A stretch of 64,000 nt of DNA from Pseudomonas sp. SID14000 (GTDB lineage Bacteria > Pseudomonadota > Gammaproteobacteria > Pseudomonadales > Pseudomonadaceae). The translations under genes were made by a program, and so were the position numbers. Shown in pieces: positions 8,184 through 17,409 of this stretch. Positions within the stretch are counted from its first letter, which is position 1, and the number at the start of each line of letters is the position of its first letter. The stretch is from NCBI RefSeq assembly GCF_002165135.1, contig NZ_NFZQ01000001.1, forward strand, positions 310,001-374,000, given 5' to 3'. The notes under the pieces are model-generated. The model saw nothing but the letters and a program-made list of their open reading frames with translations, searched no databases and was not told the origin of the DNA.

Positions 8184-9569
8184 GTGACCACCGAATCCAC
8201 CGCCTTTGCCACCTTGCCGCTGTCCACTGCCATGCTGGCCAACCTGGACGCCCTCGGCTATGCCTCGATGACGCCGATCCAGGCCCAGAGCCTGCCGGTC
8301 ATCCTCAAGGGCCAGGACCTGATCGCCCAAGCCAAGACCGGCAGCGGCAAGACCGCCGCCTTCGGCATCGGCCTGCTCAACCCGATCAACCCGCGCTACT
8401 TCGGCTGCCAGGCGCTGGTGCTGTGCCCCACCCGCGAGCTTGCCGACCAGGTGGCCAAGGAGCTGCGCCGCCTGGCCCGCGCAGAAGACAACATCAAGAT
8501 CCTGACACTTTGTGGCGGTGTTTCGCTGGGCCCGCAGATCGCTTCGCTGGAGCACGGCGCACACATCATCGTCGGTACCCCGGGGCGCATCCAGCAGCAC
8601 CTGGACAAGGGCACCCTGGTGCTCGACGGGCTCAACACCCTGGTGCTGGACGAAGCCGACCGCATGCTCGACATGGGCTTCTTCGACGCCATTGCCAGCA
8701 TCATCGGCAAAACCCCGTCGCGCCGCCAGACCTTGCTGTTCTCGGCCACCTACCCGGCCGGCATCAAGCAACTGGCTGCTGACTTCATGCGCAACCCGCA
8801 GCAGGTCAAGGTCGAGAGCCTGCACACCGACAACCAGATCGAGCAGCGCTTCATCGAGATCGACCCGCAACAACGCCTCGAGGCCGTCACCCGCGTGCTC
8901 GGCCACTACCGCCCGCAGTCCTGCGTGGCGTTCTGCTTCACCAAGCAGCAGTGCGAAGATGTGGTCGCCCACCTGACCGCCAAAGGCATCGTTGCCCAGG
9001 CCCTGCACGGCGACCTGGAACAGCGCGACCGCGACCAGGTGCTGACCATGTTCGCCAACCGCAGCAGCTCGGTGCTGGTAGCTACCGACGTGGCTGCGCG
9101 CGGTCTGGACATCGATGGCCTGGACATGGTCATCAACGTCGAACTGGCGCGTGATGCGGAGATCCATGTGCACCGTGTGGGCCGTACTGGCCGTGCCGGC
9201 GAGAAAGGTATTGCGGTCAGCCTGGTGGCTCCAGCCGAGGGCCACCGCGCCCAGGCCATCGAAGACCTGCAGAAGAGTCCGCTGCGTTGGGACCAGCTGG
9301 ACAGCCTGAAGCACAAGGGCGGCGAGCCGCTGCTGCCGCTGATGAGCACCCTGTGCATCGCTGCCGGGCGCAAGGACAAGCTGCGCCCGGGCGATATCCT
9401 CGGGGCGCTGACCGGTGATGCCGGGATCCCGGGCAAGCAGGTGGGCAAGATCGCGATCTTCGATTTCCAGGCGTTCGTGGCCGTGGAGCGGGCGCTGGCC
9501 AAGCAGGCCATGCAGCGCCTGAACAGCGGCAAGATCAAGGGGCGCTCCCTGAAAGTCCGTATCGTCTGA
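8184..9569 (+). CDS. dbpA: ATP-dependent RNA helicase DbpA
   Basis: A 461-residue DEAD-box helicase starting at GTG 8184. Q-motif region at 25-35, Walker A AKTGSGKT (50-57), DEAD (156-159), SAT (187-189), ARGLDI and HRVGRTGR in the second RecA domain. The last ~75 residues form the DbpA-type RNA-binding domain (GRKDKLRPGDILGAL ... AKQAMQRLNSGKIKGRSLKV) that recognises 23S rRNA hairpin 92. The role is late assembly of the 50S subunit. Monocistronic, with a REP pair behind it. Confidence 0.93.
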   Translation: MTTESTAFATLPLSTAMLANLDALGYASMTPIQAQSLPVILKGQDLIAQAKTGSGKTAAFGIGLLNPINPRYFGCQALVLCPTRELADQVAKELRRLARAEDNIKILTLCGGVSLGPQIASLEHGAHIIVGTPGRIQQHLDKGTLVLDGLNTLVLDEADRMLDMGFFDAIASIIGKTPSRRQTLLFSATYPAGIKQLAADFMRNPQQVKVESLHTDNQIEQRFIEIDPQQRLEAVTRVLGHYRPQSCVAFCFTKQQCEDVVAHLTAKGIVAQALHGDLEQRDRDQVLTMFANRSSSVLVATDVAARGLDIDGLDMVINVELARDAEIHVHRVGRTGRAGEKGIAVSLVAPAEGHRAQAIEDLQKSPLRWDQLDSLKHKGGEPLLPLMSTLCIAAGRKDKLRPGDILGALTGDAGIPGKQVGKIAIFDFQAFVAVERALAKQAMQRLNSGKIKGRSLKVRIV

Positions 9570-9579
9570 CCTAATTTTG

Positions 9580-9703
9580 GGGCCGCGTTGCGGCCCTTTC
9601 GCGACACAAGGCCGCTCCCACACGGTATTGCGCAAATTTCAAATCTTGTGCAATCCCTTGTGGGAGCGGCCTTGTGTCGCGAAAGGGCTGCAAAGCAGCC
9701 CCC
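9580..9703. repeat. REP inverted pair, 'cacaaggccgc' subtype
   Basis: Inverted copies of TTTCGCGACACAAGGCCGCT followed by CCCAC, with outer GGGCCGC-type extensions (9580-9622 and 9656-9703). The outer parts GGCCGCGTTGCGGCC and GGGCTGCAAAGCAGCC form their own small hairpins. Lies between dbpA and the flavoprotein gene. Confidence 0.8.
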
Positions 9704-9726
9704 AGCAATCCTGAAGAGGTAACACC

Positions 9727-10908
9727 GTGCACTCCACCGACGTGATCATCCTCGGCGCTGGCGCCGCCGGCCTGATGTGTGCCCAGCTCAGCGCCCGCCG
9801 TGGCCGCCGGGTACTGGTGCTCGACCATGCCAACAAACCGGGCAAGAAGATCCTCATGTCCGGCGGCGGCCGCTGCAACTTCACCAACATGTATACCGAG
9901 CCGGGCAACTTCCTCTCGCAGAACGCACACTTCTGCAAATCGGCCCTGGCCCGCTACACCCAGTGGGACTTCATCGAACTGGTGTGCAAGCACGGCGTGG
10001 CCTACCACGAGAAGAAGCTCGGCCAGCTGTTCTGCGACAACAAGGCCAGCGACATCCTCGACATGCTGCTGGCCGAATGCGACGAGGCCGGTGCCGAGAT
10101 TCGCATGCACACCAGCATCGAGCAGATCGAAAAGACCGAGAGCGGCTACCTGCTGCAGACCAGCGGCGGCCAGTTCGCCTGCCAGTCGCTGGTGATCGCC
10201 ACCGGCGGCCTGTCGATCCCGACCCTGGGCGCCACCGGCTTCGGCTACCAGGTGGCCCGCCAGTTCGGCCACACCTTGCTGCCGACCCGCGCCGGGCTGG
10301 TACCGTTCACCATCACCGAGCCCCAACTCAAGGCACTGTGCACCGAGTTGTCCGGCACCTCGCTGGATTGCACCGCCAGCTGCAACGGCACCAGCTTCCG
10401 CGAAAACCTGCTGTTCACCCACCGAGGCCTGAGCGGCCCGGCGATCTTGCAGATTTCGTCGTTCTGGGAAGCCGGTGACACGGTCGAGATCAACCTGCTG
10501 CCCGACCGTGATGCACTGACCTGGCTGCAACAGATGCAGGCCGAACGCGCCAACGCCGAGCTGAAGACCGTACTGGGCGAAGTGTTTACCCGCAAGCTGG
10601 CCAACCTGCTGGCCGAGCAGTGGTTCGAGTCCAGGCCCATGAAGCAGTACACCCCGGCGGAACTGACACAGATTGCCGAGAAACTGGCGAACTGGCAGGT
10701 GGTGCCGGCCGGCACCGAGGGCTACCGCACCGCCGAAGTGACCCTGGGCGGCGTGGACACCCGCGAGGTGTCGTCCAAAACCATGGAATCGCTGAAAAGT
10801 CCCGGCTTGTACTTCATCGGCGAAGTGCTGGATGTGACCGGCCACCTGGGTGGTTTCAATTTCCAGTGGGCCTGGGCATCGGCCAACGCCGCAGCGCAGT
10901 TCGTGTAG
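9727..10908 (+). CDS. FAD/NAD(P)-binding flavoprotein, BaiN/HI0933 family
   Basis: A 393-residue protein with GTG start. The N-terminal Rossmann motif IILGAGAAGLMCA and the family-specific KPGKKILMSGGGRCNFTN are followed by VIATGGLSIPTLGATGFGY, and the C-terminal GLYFIGEVLDVTGHLGGFNF, which closes the FAD site. The family (YhiN/HI0933/BaiN) is widespread; BaiN in gut clostridia acts in bile-acid reduction, but most proteobacterial members have no known substrate. Single gene; an 84-bp gap separates it from yccS. Confidence 0.85.
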   Translation: MHSTDVIILGAGAAGLMCAQLSARRGRRVLVLDHANKPGKKILMSGGGRCNFTNMYTEPGNFLSQNAHFCKSALARYTQWDFIELVCKHGVAYHEKKLGQLFCDNKASDILDMLLAECDEAGAEIRMHTSIEQIEKTESGYLLQTSGGQFACQSLVIATGGLSIPTLGATGFGYQVARQFGHTLLPTRAGLVPFTITEPQLKALCTELSGTSLDCTASCNGTSFRENLLFTHRGLSGPAILQISSFWEAGDTVEINLLPDRDALTWLQQMQAERANAELKTVLGEVFTRKLANLLAEQWFESRPMKQYTPAELTQIAEKLANWQVVPAGTEGYRTAEVTLGGVDTREVSSKTMESLKSPGLYFIGEVLDVTGHLGGFNFQWAWASANAAAQFV

Positions 10909-10992
10909 AGTAGAATCCATTCAGCAGCACGGAACGCTTCTTGCTGGCCGTGCTGCAATGCATTTCATTCGCTCACTGCCTAGCAGGCCATC

Positions 10993-13176
10993 ATGTCATC
11001 GAGCTCGTTCCGTCAGTCACTGCGTCGCCTGTGGGGCCAAGACAAGTTCAGCTACAGCATCCGGGTTACCATCGCCCTCACCGGCAGCCTGGCCCTGTGC
11101 TGGTACCAGAACGAGATGGCCCTGCTGATTCCGCTGTTCCTCGGCATCATCGCCAGTGCCCTGGCCGAAACCGATGACAGCTGGCAGGGCCGCCTCAGCG
11201 CCCTGGCCGTTACCCTGGTGTGTTTTGCCATCGCCGCGCTGGCGGTCGAGTTGCTGTTCCCCTACCCCTGGATCTTCGTCATCGCCCTGGCCTTGGCTGC
11301 CTTCGGCCTGACCATGCTCGGCGCCCTGGGCGAGCGCTATGGCGCCATCGCTTCGGCGACCTTGATCACTGCGGTGTACACCATGATCGGCGTGGACCAG
11401 CGCGGCGGCCAGGTCACCGACTTCTGGCACGAACCGCTGCTACTGGTGGCGGGAGCGGCCTGGTACGGGCTGCTGTCGGTGCTGTGGCAGGCGCTGTTTT
11501 CCAACCAGCCGGTGCAGCAGAGCCTGGCCAAGTTGTTCTTCGAGCTGGGCAGCTACCTCAAGCTCAAGGCCAGCCTGTTCGAACCCATCCGCACCCTTGA
11601 CGTCGAAGCCCGGCGCCTGGAGCTGGCCCAGCAGAACGGCAAGGTGGTGGCAGCGCTGAACGCGGCCAAGGAAATCATCCTGCACCGGGTGGGCAACAGC
11701 CAGCCGAACTCCAAGGTCAGCCGCTACCTCAAGCTGTACTTCCTGGCCCAGGACATCCATGAACGGGTCAGTGCTTCGCACTATCCCTACAACGCCCTGA
11801 CTGAGGCCTTTTTCCACAGCGACGTGATGTTCCGCTGCCAGCGTCTGCTGCGTAAGCAAGGCTCATCCTGCCAGGAGCTGGCCCGCTCGATCCGCCTGCG
11901 CCAGCCGTTCGTGCTGGCCAGCGGTTATCCCGAAGCCCTCGAAGACCTCAACGCCTCGCTGGAGCACCTGCGCATGCAGAACAACCCGGCCTGGCGCGGC
12001 CTGCTGCGCTCGCTGCGGGCGCTGGCGGCCAACCTGGCGACGCTGGACCGGCTGCTCAGCGCCGCCAGCAACCCGGACAGCCTGGCCGACGCCAGCGATA
12101 GCAGCCTGCTCGACCGCTCGCCACGCTCGCTGAAGGACGTGTGGACCCGCCTGCGCACCCAACTGACGCCGACCTCGCTACTGTTCCGTCATGCCCTGCG
12201 CCTGCCGCTGGCGCTGTCGGTCGGCTATGGCATGGTGCACCTGATCCACCCGACTCAGGGCTACTGGATCATCCTCACCACGCTGTTCGTGTGCCAGCCC
12301 AACTACGGTGCGACCCGACGCAAGCTGGTGCAACGGATAGCCGGCACCGCCGTCGGCCTGACGGTGGGCTGGGCCTTGTTCGACCTGTTCCCCAACCCGC
12401 TCATCCAGTCGTTGTTCGCCGTGGTCGCCGGGGTGGTGTTCTTCGTCAACCGTACCACCCGCTACACCTTGGCCACGGCCGCGATCACCCTGATGGTACT
12501 GTTCTGCTTCAACCAGATCGGCGATGGCTATGGCCTGTTCCTGCCGCGCCTGTTCGATACCCTGGTCGGCAGCCTGATCGCCATCCTCGCGGTGTTCCTG
12601 TTCCTCCCCGACTGGCAGGGGCGACGGCTGAACAAGGCGCTGGCCAATACCCTTGCCTGCGCCAGCGTGTACTTGCGGCAGATCATGCAACAGTATGCCC
12701 ACGGCAAGCGCGATGACCTGGCCTACCGCCTGGCCCGGCGCAACGCCCACAACGCCGACGCGGCGCTGTCCACCACCCTGGCCAACATGCTGATGGAGCC
12801 GGGGCATTTCCGGAAGGAGGCCGACGTCGGCTTCCGCTTCCTGGTGCTGTCGCACACCTTGCTCAGCTACCTCTCGGGGCTGGGCGCGCACCGCGACACG
12901 GCTTTGCCTGCGGAGGTGCAGGAGCAGTTGATAGAAGGTGCCGGGCAAAGCCTGGCCAGCAGCCTGGACGAGATTGCCAATGGCCTGGCCGCGCGGCTGC
13001 CGGTGGCGATTCACAGTGATGCCGAAGAGGCGCTGGCCAATGCCCTGGAGCAGATGCCGGAGGAGCTGGACGAGCATCAGCGGTTGGTGCAGACGCAGTT
13101 GGCGTTGATCTGCCGGCAGTTGGGGCCGTTGCGGACCTTGGCTGCACACCTGATCAAGGAAGGTGCGCCGGCCTGA
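10993..13176 (+). CDS. yccS: YccS/YhfK-family membrane protein (FUSC-type transporter)
   Basis: A 727-residue integral membrane protein. Two blocks of hydrophobic helices (residues ~25-165 and ~400-540) are each followed by a long cytoplasmic segment. This is the duplicated FUSC arrangement. The N-terminal FSYSIRVTIALTGSLALCWY and the YWIILTTLFVCQPNYGATR motif are typical. The family is grouped with AaeB-like aromatic acid efflux proteins, but no substrate is proven. Monocistronic; bounded by a REP pair. Confidence 0.85.
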   Translation: MSSSSFRQSLRRLWGQDKFSYSIRVTIALTGSLALCWYQNEMALLIPLFLGIIASALAETDDSWQGRLSALAVTLVCFAIAALAVELLFPYPWIFVIALALAAFGLTMLGALGERYGAIASATLITAVYTMIGVDQRGGQVTDFWHEPLLLVAGAAWYGLLSVLWQALFSNQPVQQSLAKLFFELGSYLKLKASLFEPIRTLDVEARRLELAQQNGKVVAALNAAKEIILHRVGNSQPNSKVSRYLKLYFLAQDIHERVSASHYPYNALTEAFFHSDVMFRCQRLLRKQGSSCQELARSIRLRQPFVLASGYPEALEDLNASLEHLRMQNNPAWRGLLRSLRALAANLATLDRLLSAASNPDSLADASDSSLLDRSPRSLKDVWTRLRTQLTPTSLLFRHALRLPLALSVGYGMVHLIHPTQGYWIILTTLFVCQPNYGATRRKLVQRIAGTAVGLTVGWALFDLFPNPLIQSLFAVVAGVVFFVNRTTRYTLATAAITLMVLFCFNQIGDGYGLFLPRLFDTLVGSLIAILAVFLFLPDWQGRRLNKALANTLACASVYLRQIMQQYAHGKRDDLAYRLARRNAHNADAALSTTLANMLMEPGHFRKEADVGFRFLVLSHTLLSYLSGLGAHRDTALPAEVQEQLIEGAGQSLASSLDEIANGLAARLPVAIHSDAEEALANALEQMPEELDEHQRLVQTQLALICRQLGPLRTLAAHLIKEGAPA

Positions 13177-13188
13177 GTTGTACTATCG

Positions 13189-13298
13189 CCTGTGCCGGCC
13201 TCTTCGCGGGTAAACCCGCTCCCACAGGTATCTCACAGGACTTGAGGCTTGTGGTGTTCCTGTGGGAGCGGGTTCACCCGCGAAGAGGCCGGCACAGG
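13189..13298. repeat. REP inverted pair (BIME)
   Basis: Near-perfect facing copies of the ~40-bp REP beginning CCTGTGCCGGCCTCTTCGCG (13189-13228 and 13259-13298), spacer 30 bp. Lies between the convergent ends of yccS and the binding-protein gene, where it could serve both transcripts. Confidence 0.88.
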
Positions 13299-13307
13299 CA
13301 GTAGAAA

Positions 13308-14045
13308 TCAGAAGCCATACTGGCGCAGCAACCGCGCAAAACTGCCATCCGCCTTCATCGCCGCAATCGCCTGCTCGAACCGCTCGACGATCCGCTCATG
13401 CTCCGGGTGCTTCAGGCTGACCAGGATATGCAAGGTGTTCTCTCCCAGCGGCGGCTCAACCAGCATCACCCCGTCGCGTACCTCCGGCAGCTCGCGTTGC
13501 AAGTTGTAACGGGCCACATACTCGTCTTCCACTGCCAGGTTCACCCGCCCTGCCGCCAGCATGCGTACCGCAGAGGAAAAGTTGCGCACCGGCACCTTGT
13601 GCAGGCGGGTGTCGCGGTCGAACTCGGGGGAATAGGCGTAATCCCGCACCACGGCGATGCTGTAGGGATACAAGTCCGACAGGCTCTTGTAGCGGAACGC
13701 CTCGCCCTTGCGCTGCAGCAAGCGAATGCGGTTAGTCAGGTAGGCGGTGGAAAACTGCCCGATGCGGGCGCGTGAATCGTTGTACCAAGCGTTGATCAGC
13801 ACGTCATAGCGCCCTTCACTCACCCCCAGCAACGCCCGCGCCCAAGGCACTTCTTCGAACCCGCTGGTGTAGCCGGCCCTGGCCAGCGCCGTGGTGACGA
13901 TGCTGGTCGCCAGGCCGCCGCCCGGCATGTTGGCATCAGTGAACGGTGGCCAGCTGTCCGCCACCAGGCGCAGCTGGTCGCCAGCCAGGGCGGGGGTTGC
14001 CAGCATCGATGCCAGTAATCCCAGAACACAAAGCAGTGGCCGCAT
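13308..14045 (-). CDS. Periplasmic solute-binding protein, family 3 (amino-acid-type)
   Basis: A 245-residue protein with a signal peptide (MRPLLCVLGLLASMLATPALA, cut before GDQLRL). The mature chain has the family-3 bilobal fold: LVADSWPPFTD at the start, EEVPWARALLGVSEGRYDVL, and LAVEDEYVARY before the return to lobe 1. Start at 14045 is supported by AAAGGA 7 bp upstream. No ABC permease or ATPase adjoins it, so it is an orphan. Such orphans may act as sensors or share a permease. The ligand is unknown. Confidence 0.85.
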   Translation of the reverse strand: MRPLLCVLGLLASMLATPALAGDQLRLVADSWPPFTDANMPGGGLATSIVTTALARAGYTSGFEEVPWARALLGVSEGRYDVLINAWYNDSRARIGQFSTAYLTNRIRLLQRKGEAFRYKSLSDLYPYSIAVVRDYAYSPEFDRDTRLHKVPVRNFSSAVRMLAAGRVNLAVEDEYVARYNLQRELPEVRDGVMLVEPPLGENTLHILVSLKHPEHERIVERFEQAIAAMKADGSFARLLRQYGF

Positions 14046-14219
14046 GCTCAAGTCCTTTCGCAATGGAGGGCACACACTGTGAAGGCGGTCTTCTTTGCAA
14101 CTGCTGATGAGATTACACAAAGCCGCTGTCCAGGGCAGCGGCCAATAGTGTCATTTAGCCTCTATTTTGGCCGAAGCGCATGCGACATGCGATCAGGCCG
14201 GAGCAACTGCCAGAAAACC

Positions 14220-14516
14220 TCAGGGGTACCCCAGCACTTCGCGAATCTGCCGCAGGTGCTGGATGATCCACTGCTTGTCGATCGCCCCCCAGTCATGAAT
14301 GCGGTAATGCCCGGCGTGGTTACGCGCGCCTTCCTGCTGTTCGAACTCGCAGACGATATCCAGGTCTGCTAGTGCCGCAATGGTGTCCTGGGCAGTGCGC
14401 CGGGGCATGCCGGTGGCCTCCATGAGGGCGGGCACGCTAGTCGCGGTCTGGCTGTCGATCAGCCAGGCTACGTACAGGCGGCGGTAGAAGCTGCTCTTGG
14501 TCTTGCTCACTTCCAT
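14220..14516 (-). CDS. Small winged helix-turn-helix protein
   Basis: A 98-residue protein. Residues ~10-65 read as a winged HTH (FYRRLYVAWLIDSQTATSVP, ALMEATGMPRRTAQDTIAAL, then ADLDIVCEFEQQ), followed by a wing-like GHYRIHDWGAID and a C-terminal helix. It lies 12 bp after the metallopeptidase gene, so they are probably cotranscribed. Likely a DNA-binding regulator of unknown target; the name of its exact family is not certain. Confidence 0.7.
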   Translation of the reverse strand: MEVSKTKSSFYRRLYVAWLIDSQTATSVPALMEATGMPRRTAQDTIAALADLDIVCEFEQQEGARNHAGHYRIHDWGAIDKQWIIQHLRQIREVLGYP

Positions 14517-14528
14517 GCTGCGTGGTCC

Positions 14529-15029
14529 TTAACAGTTGCCCTGCAGCTCCCGATAGGTCAGGTAGACGCGCAGGTCGAATTCCAGTTGGTGATAGTCCGG
14601 TTCCATGTGCTGGCAGAGCTGGTAAAACGCCTTGTTGTGGTCGCGCTCGCGCAGGTGTGCCAGTTCGTGCACCACGATCATGCGCAAGAATTGCGGCGCG
14701 GCCTCCTTGAACAGCGAGGCAATGCGGATTTCCTTCTTCGCCTTGAGCTTGCCGCCCTGCACCCTGGATACCGCCGTGTTCAGGCCCAGGGCCCGATGGG
14801 TCAGGTCGAGACGATTGTCGAACAGCACCTTGTCCAGGTTCGGCGCGCTGCGCAGGTATTGCTGGCGCAAATCCTGGGCATAGCCGTACAACGCCTTGTC
14901 GCTTTGCACGTCATGGCGGTCAGGGTAGCGACGCTGCAGGTACTCGCCCAAGCGGTCGCTGTCGATCATCTGCCGCACTTGCTGCTGCAAGTGCGGGGGG
15001 TAGGCTTGCAAGTAACGTAATACGCTCAT
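14529..15029 (-). CDS. YgjP/M48-like zinc metallopeptidase
   Basis: A 166-residue protein with the zinc motif VVHELAHLRERDHNKAFY: HELAH supplies two His ligands and the catalytic Glu, and the following H in RDH the third. This matches YgjP-like (WLM/M48-type) peptidases. The start is placed at ATG 15029; a TTG at 15068 that would abut the previous stop is less likely. No signal peptide, so cytoplasmic. The substrate is unknown. Confidence 0.8.
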   Translation of the reverse strand: MSVLRYLQAYPPHLQQQVRQMIDSDRLGEYLQRRYPDRHDVQSDKALYGYAQDLRQQYLRSAPNLDKVLFDNRLDLTHRALGLNTAVSRVQGGKLKAKKEIRIASLFKEAAPQFLRMIVVHELAHLRERDHNKAFYQLCQHMEPDYHQLEFDLRVYLTYRELQGNC

Positions 15030-15068
15030 GGCACTGCATTCGGTGTAACGAATGCCGATTCTAGCCAA

Positions 15069-17195
15069 TCATGGCTCAGGCCAGGAGAAAATCGCCGGGA
15101 AGCAGCTGGCATCCGTCGCGGTCATCGGGTGAGCCACCAGAAAACCCTGCACGTACTCACAACCGTTGTCCTTCAGCCAGGCCGCCTGGGCCGGGGTTTC
15201 CACGCCCTCGGCGATCACCGTGATGCGGTAGTCGGCGCATAGGCCGATAACGCTGCGCACCAGTGCGGCATCCACCGCCGAGTCGGGCAGGCGCGCCACC
15301 AGATGGCGGTCGAGCTTGAGTGTATCGATCGGCAGGTCGCGCAACATGCGCAACGAACAGTCGCCGGCACCAAAGTCATCCAGCGCCACCCGCACGCCCA
15401 GCTCGCGCAAGCGGTGTATCTGTTTCACAGCCGCATCGATGTTGTACATCAGCGAGGTTTCCGCCACTTCCACTTCCAGCTGCGCCGGGTCCAGCTGGTA
15501 AAGCTGGATGACCCGATGCAATTCGTCGACCAGGCTTGGCATGGCGAACTGCGCGCGGCTCAGACTGATACCCAGCACCAGGTCCGCCGGAAAACGCTGG
15601 CACCAGGCCTGGCGCTGGGCCGCGCCCTGGCGGTAGATCCAGCTGGCCAGGCGGTTGATCAAACGCGCCTCTTCCAGCAGTGGGATGAACAGCCCCGGCG
15701 GTACGTCACCTACACTGGGATGCTGCCAGCGCAGCAAGGCCTCGAAACCACGCAGGCGGCCATCGTTGAAGCCAACCTGCGGCTGGTAAACCAGGGTGAA
15801 GTCTTGCTGCTCGACGGCCATGCGTACGCTGTCTTCGAGCATCAACCGCGAGCGCGCCCGGCCATTGAGCTCCTGATCGTAGAAGCGATACTGCTGACGC
15901 CCGGCCTGCTTGGCCGCATACATCGCCGCATCGGCCGCGCGTACCAGGCCTTCGACATTGGCTCCGCAATCCGGATAGGTCGCAATGCCGATGCTCACCC
16001 CAAGGCTCACATCCAGTCCTTCCACCTGGTGGCTGATGGAAATGCGTTCCAGCAACCGCTCGGCATAACGCCCGGCCTGTTCCGGGTAAGGCAGGCTGTC
16101 GAACAGGGCGGTGAACTCATCCCCGCCCATGCGCGCCAGCAGCGCTTCACTGCCCAGGCAGTCCTTGAGCTGTTCGGCCACCCAGTGCAGCACCCGGTCA
16201 CCCGCGTCGTGGCCGAGCGAGTCGTTGATGCGCTTGAATCCATCCAGGTCCATGTACATCAGCGCCTGCGCCTTGTCCGAGCGCTCGTTGCGCAGCAGCG
16301 CGCCTTCAGCAGCCTGATAGAAACCACGGCGGTTGAGCAGGCCGGTGAGCGGGTCGGTGACAGCCTGGTATTCCAGCTGCTGGTGCAGGTTGCGCACTAC
16401 CGACATGTCCAACACGGTGACCACCATGGCCTGCTGTTCGGCCGGCAGCGGCGCACAGGACAACGCCACCGGTACCAGCTCGCCGCCGAGGGTGCGCAGT
16501 TGGGCATCGTGCACGCGGAAGATGCGCCGAGCCAGGTAGGCCTGGTAGAAGTCCGATTCGTTCCACAGGCTGGCACTGGCAAGTTGCACCAGGTCGAGCA
16601 GATGGGTGCCCTGCAGCTGCTGCACCGGCGCTGACAACAAACGGGAAATGGCCGGGTTGGCGAAGCTGATGATGCCTTGGGCATCCACCACCAGAATGCC
16701 CTCGGCGGCGTTCTCCAGGATCGACGCATTGAATGCCCTGGCCGCCTCCAGCTCGCGAGTCAGGCGCTGCAGCATGCGCCGGTTGCGCTGCTGGTCGAGC
16801 AGGGCCTGGACCTTTGGCTTGAGAATCTGCGGGTCGAACGGTTTGAACATGTAGTCCACGGCGCCGCTGGCATAGCCCTTGAGCACGGCCGCTTCGGACT
16901 GTTCGTTGGCGGTGAGGAAAATGATCGGGGTCAGCCGGGTGCGATGGCTGCCGCGCATCAGCCGGGCGACTTCGAAGCCGTCCATCTCCGGCATCTGTAC
17001 ATCCAGCAGAACCAGGTCGACCTCGTGTTCGAGCAACGCGCTCAAGGCTTCCATCCCCGAGCTTGCCGTCAATACTTGCCAATCCTGGCGGGCCAGCAAT
17101 GCCCGCATGCTGATGAGGTTTTCGGGGTAATCATCTACCACCAGAAGAACCGAGTTGCCATCCAGTGGCAGAGGTTGAGGGTGAGCGCCATCCAT
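15069..17195 (-). CDS. Response regulator with PAS, GGDEF and EAL domains (c-di-GMP turnover)
   Basis: A 708-residue multidomain protein. Receiver at 15-130 with phospho-acceptor D65 (LLDVQMPEMDG) and the switch Lys in MFKPFD; PAS at ~145-265; GGDEF at ~275-440 with intact MGGDEF (~357); EAL at ~450-705 with FEALLRW, EVAETS, DDFGAG and EGVET. The RxxD inhibitory site five residues before GGDEF is absent, so product inhibition is unlikely. Both output domains keep key residues, so the protein could make or hydrolyse c-di-GMP, controlled by phosphorylation. No partner kinase is adjacent. Confidence 0.9.
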   Translation of the reverse strand: MDGAHPQPLPLDGNSVLLVVDDYPENLISMRALLARQDWQVLTASSGMEALSALLEHEVDLVLLDVQMPEMDGFEVARLMRGSHRTRLTPIIFLTANEQSEAAVLKGYASGAVDYMFKPFDPQILKPKVQALLDQQRNRRMLQRLTRELEAARAFNASILENAAEGILVVDAQGIISFANPAISRLLSAPVQQLQGTHLLDLVQLASASLWNESDFYQAYLARRIFRVHDAQLRTLGGELVPVALSCAPLPAEQQAMVVTVLDMSVVRNLHQQLEYQAVTDPLTGLLNRRGFYQAAEGALLRNERSDKAQALMYMDLDGFKRINDSLGHDAGDRVLHWVAEQLKDCLGSEALLARMGGDEFTALFDSLPYPEQAGRYAERLLERISISHQVEGLDVSLGVSIGIATYPDCGANVEGLVRAADAAMYAAKQAGRQQYRFYDQELNGRARSRLMLEDSVRMAVEQQDFTLVYQPQVGFNDGRLRGFEALLRWQHPSVGDVPPGLFIPLLEEARLINRLASWIYRQGAAQRQAWCQRFPADLVLGISLSRAQFAMPSLVDELHRVIQLYQLDPAQLEVEVAETSLMYNIDAAVKQIHRLRELGVRVALDDFGAGDCSLRMLRDLPIDTLKLDRHLVARLPDSAVDAALVRSVIGLCADYRITVIAEGVETPAQAAWLKDNGCEYVQGFLVAHPMTATDASCFPAIFSWPEP

Positions 17196-17234
17196 GCTGC
17201 TTCTCTATTATGTGACCGACTTCAAGATACGCTT

Positions 17235-17254
17235 GGATCCACTAGTACTCTAGA
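17235..17254. other. Cluster of four overlapping 6-bp palindromes (polylinker-like)
   Basis: GGATCC, ACTAGT, AGTACT and TCTAGA sit side by side within 20 bp of the 214-bp gap between the EAL gene and fba. Two CTAG tetranucleotides occur within 10 bp, although CTAG is generally rare in Pseudomonas. The arrangement resembles a vector polylinker. It could also be natural. The rest of the gap holds only the fba terminator. Confidence 0.5.
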
Positions 17255-17368
17255 CCTGAGCGGGCAACACGCAATGCAATCAGAACGCTATCAGTGCCTC
17301 AACTGTACGGTAGCCGACTAACGGTCGGTTTGCCTGCACAGGCGTAAGGTTCTAACAGCCAAAAATGA

Positions 17369-17395
17369 AAAAACCCGCATTTCTGCGGGTTTCTT
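17369..17395 (-). terminator. Rho-independent terminator of fba
   Basis: AAACCCGCA and TGCGGGTTT form a 9-bp stem with a TTTC loop. On the minus strand a T-run follows, so it ends fba transcription. It begins 18 bp after the fba stop codon. Confidence 0.85.
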
Positions 17396-17409
17396 GTGTA
17401 GCCAGTCGA

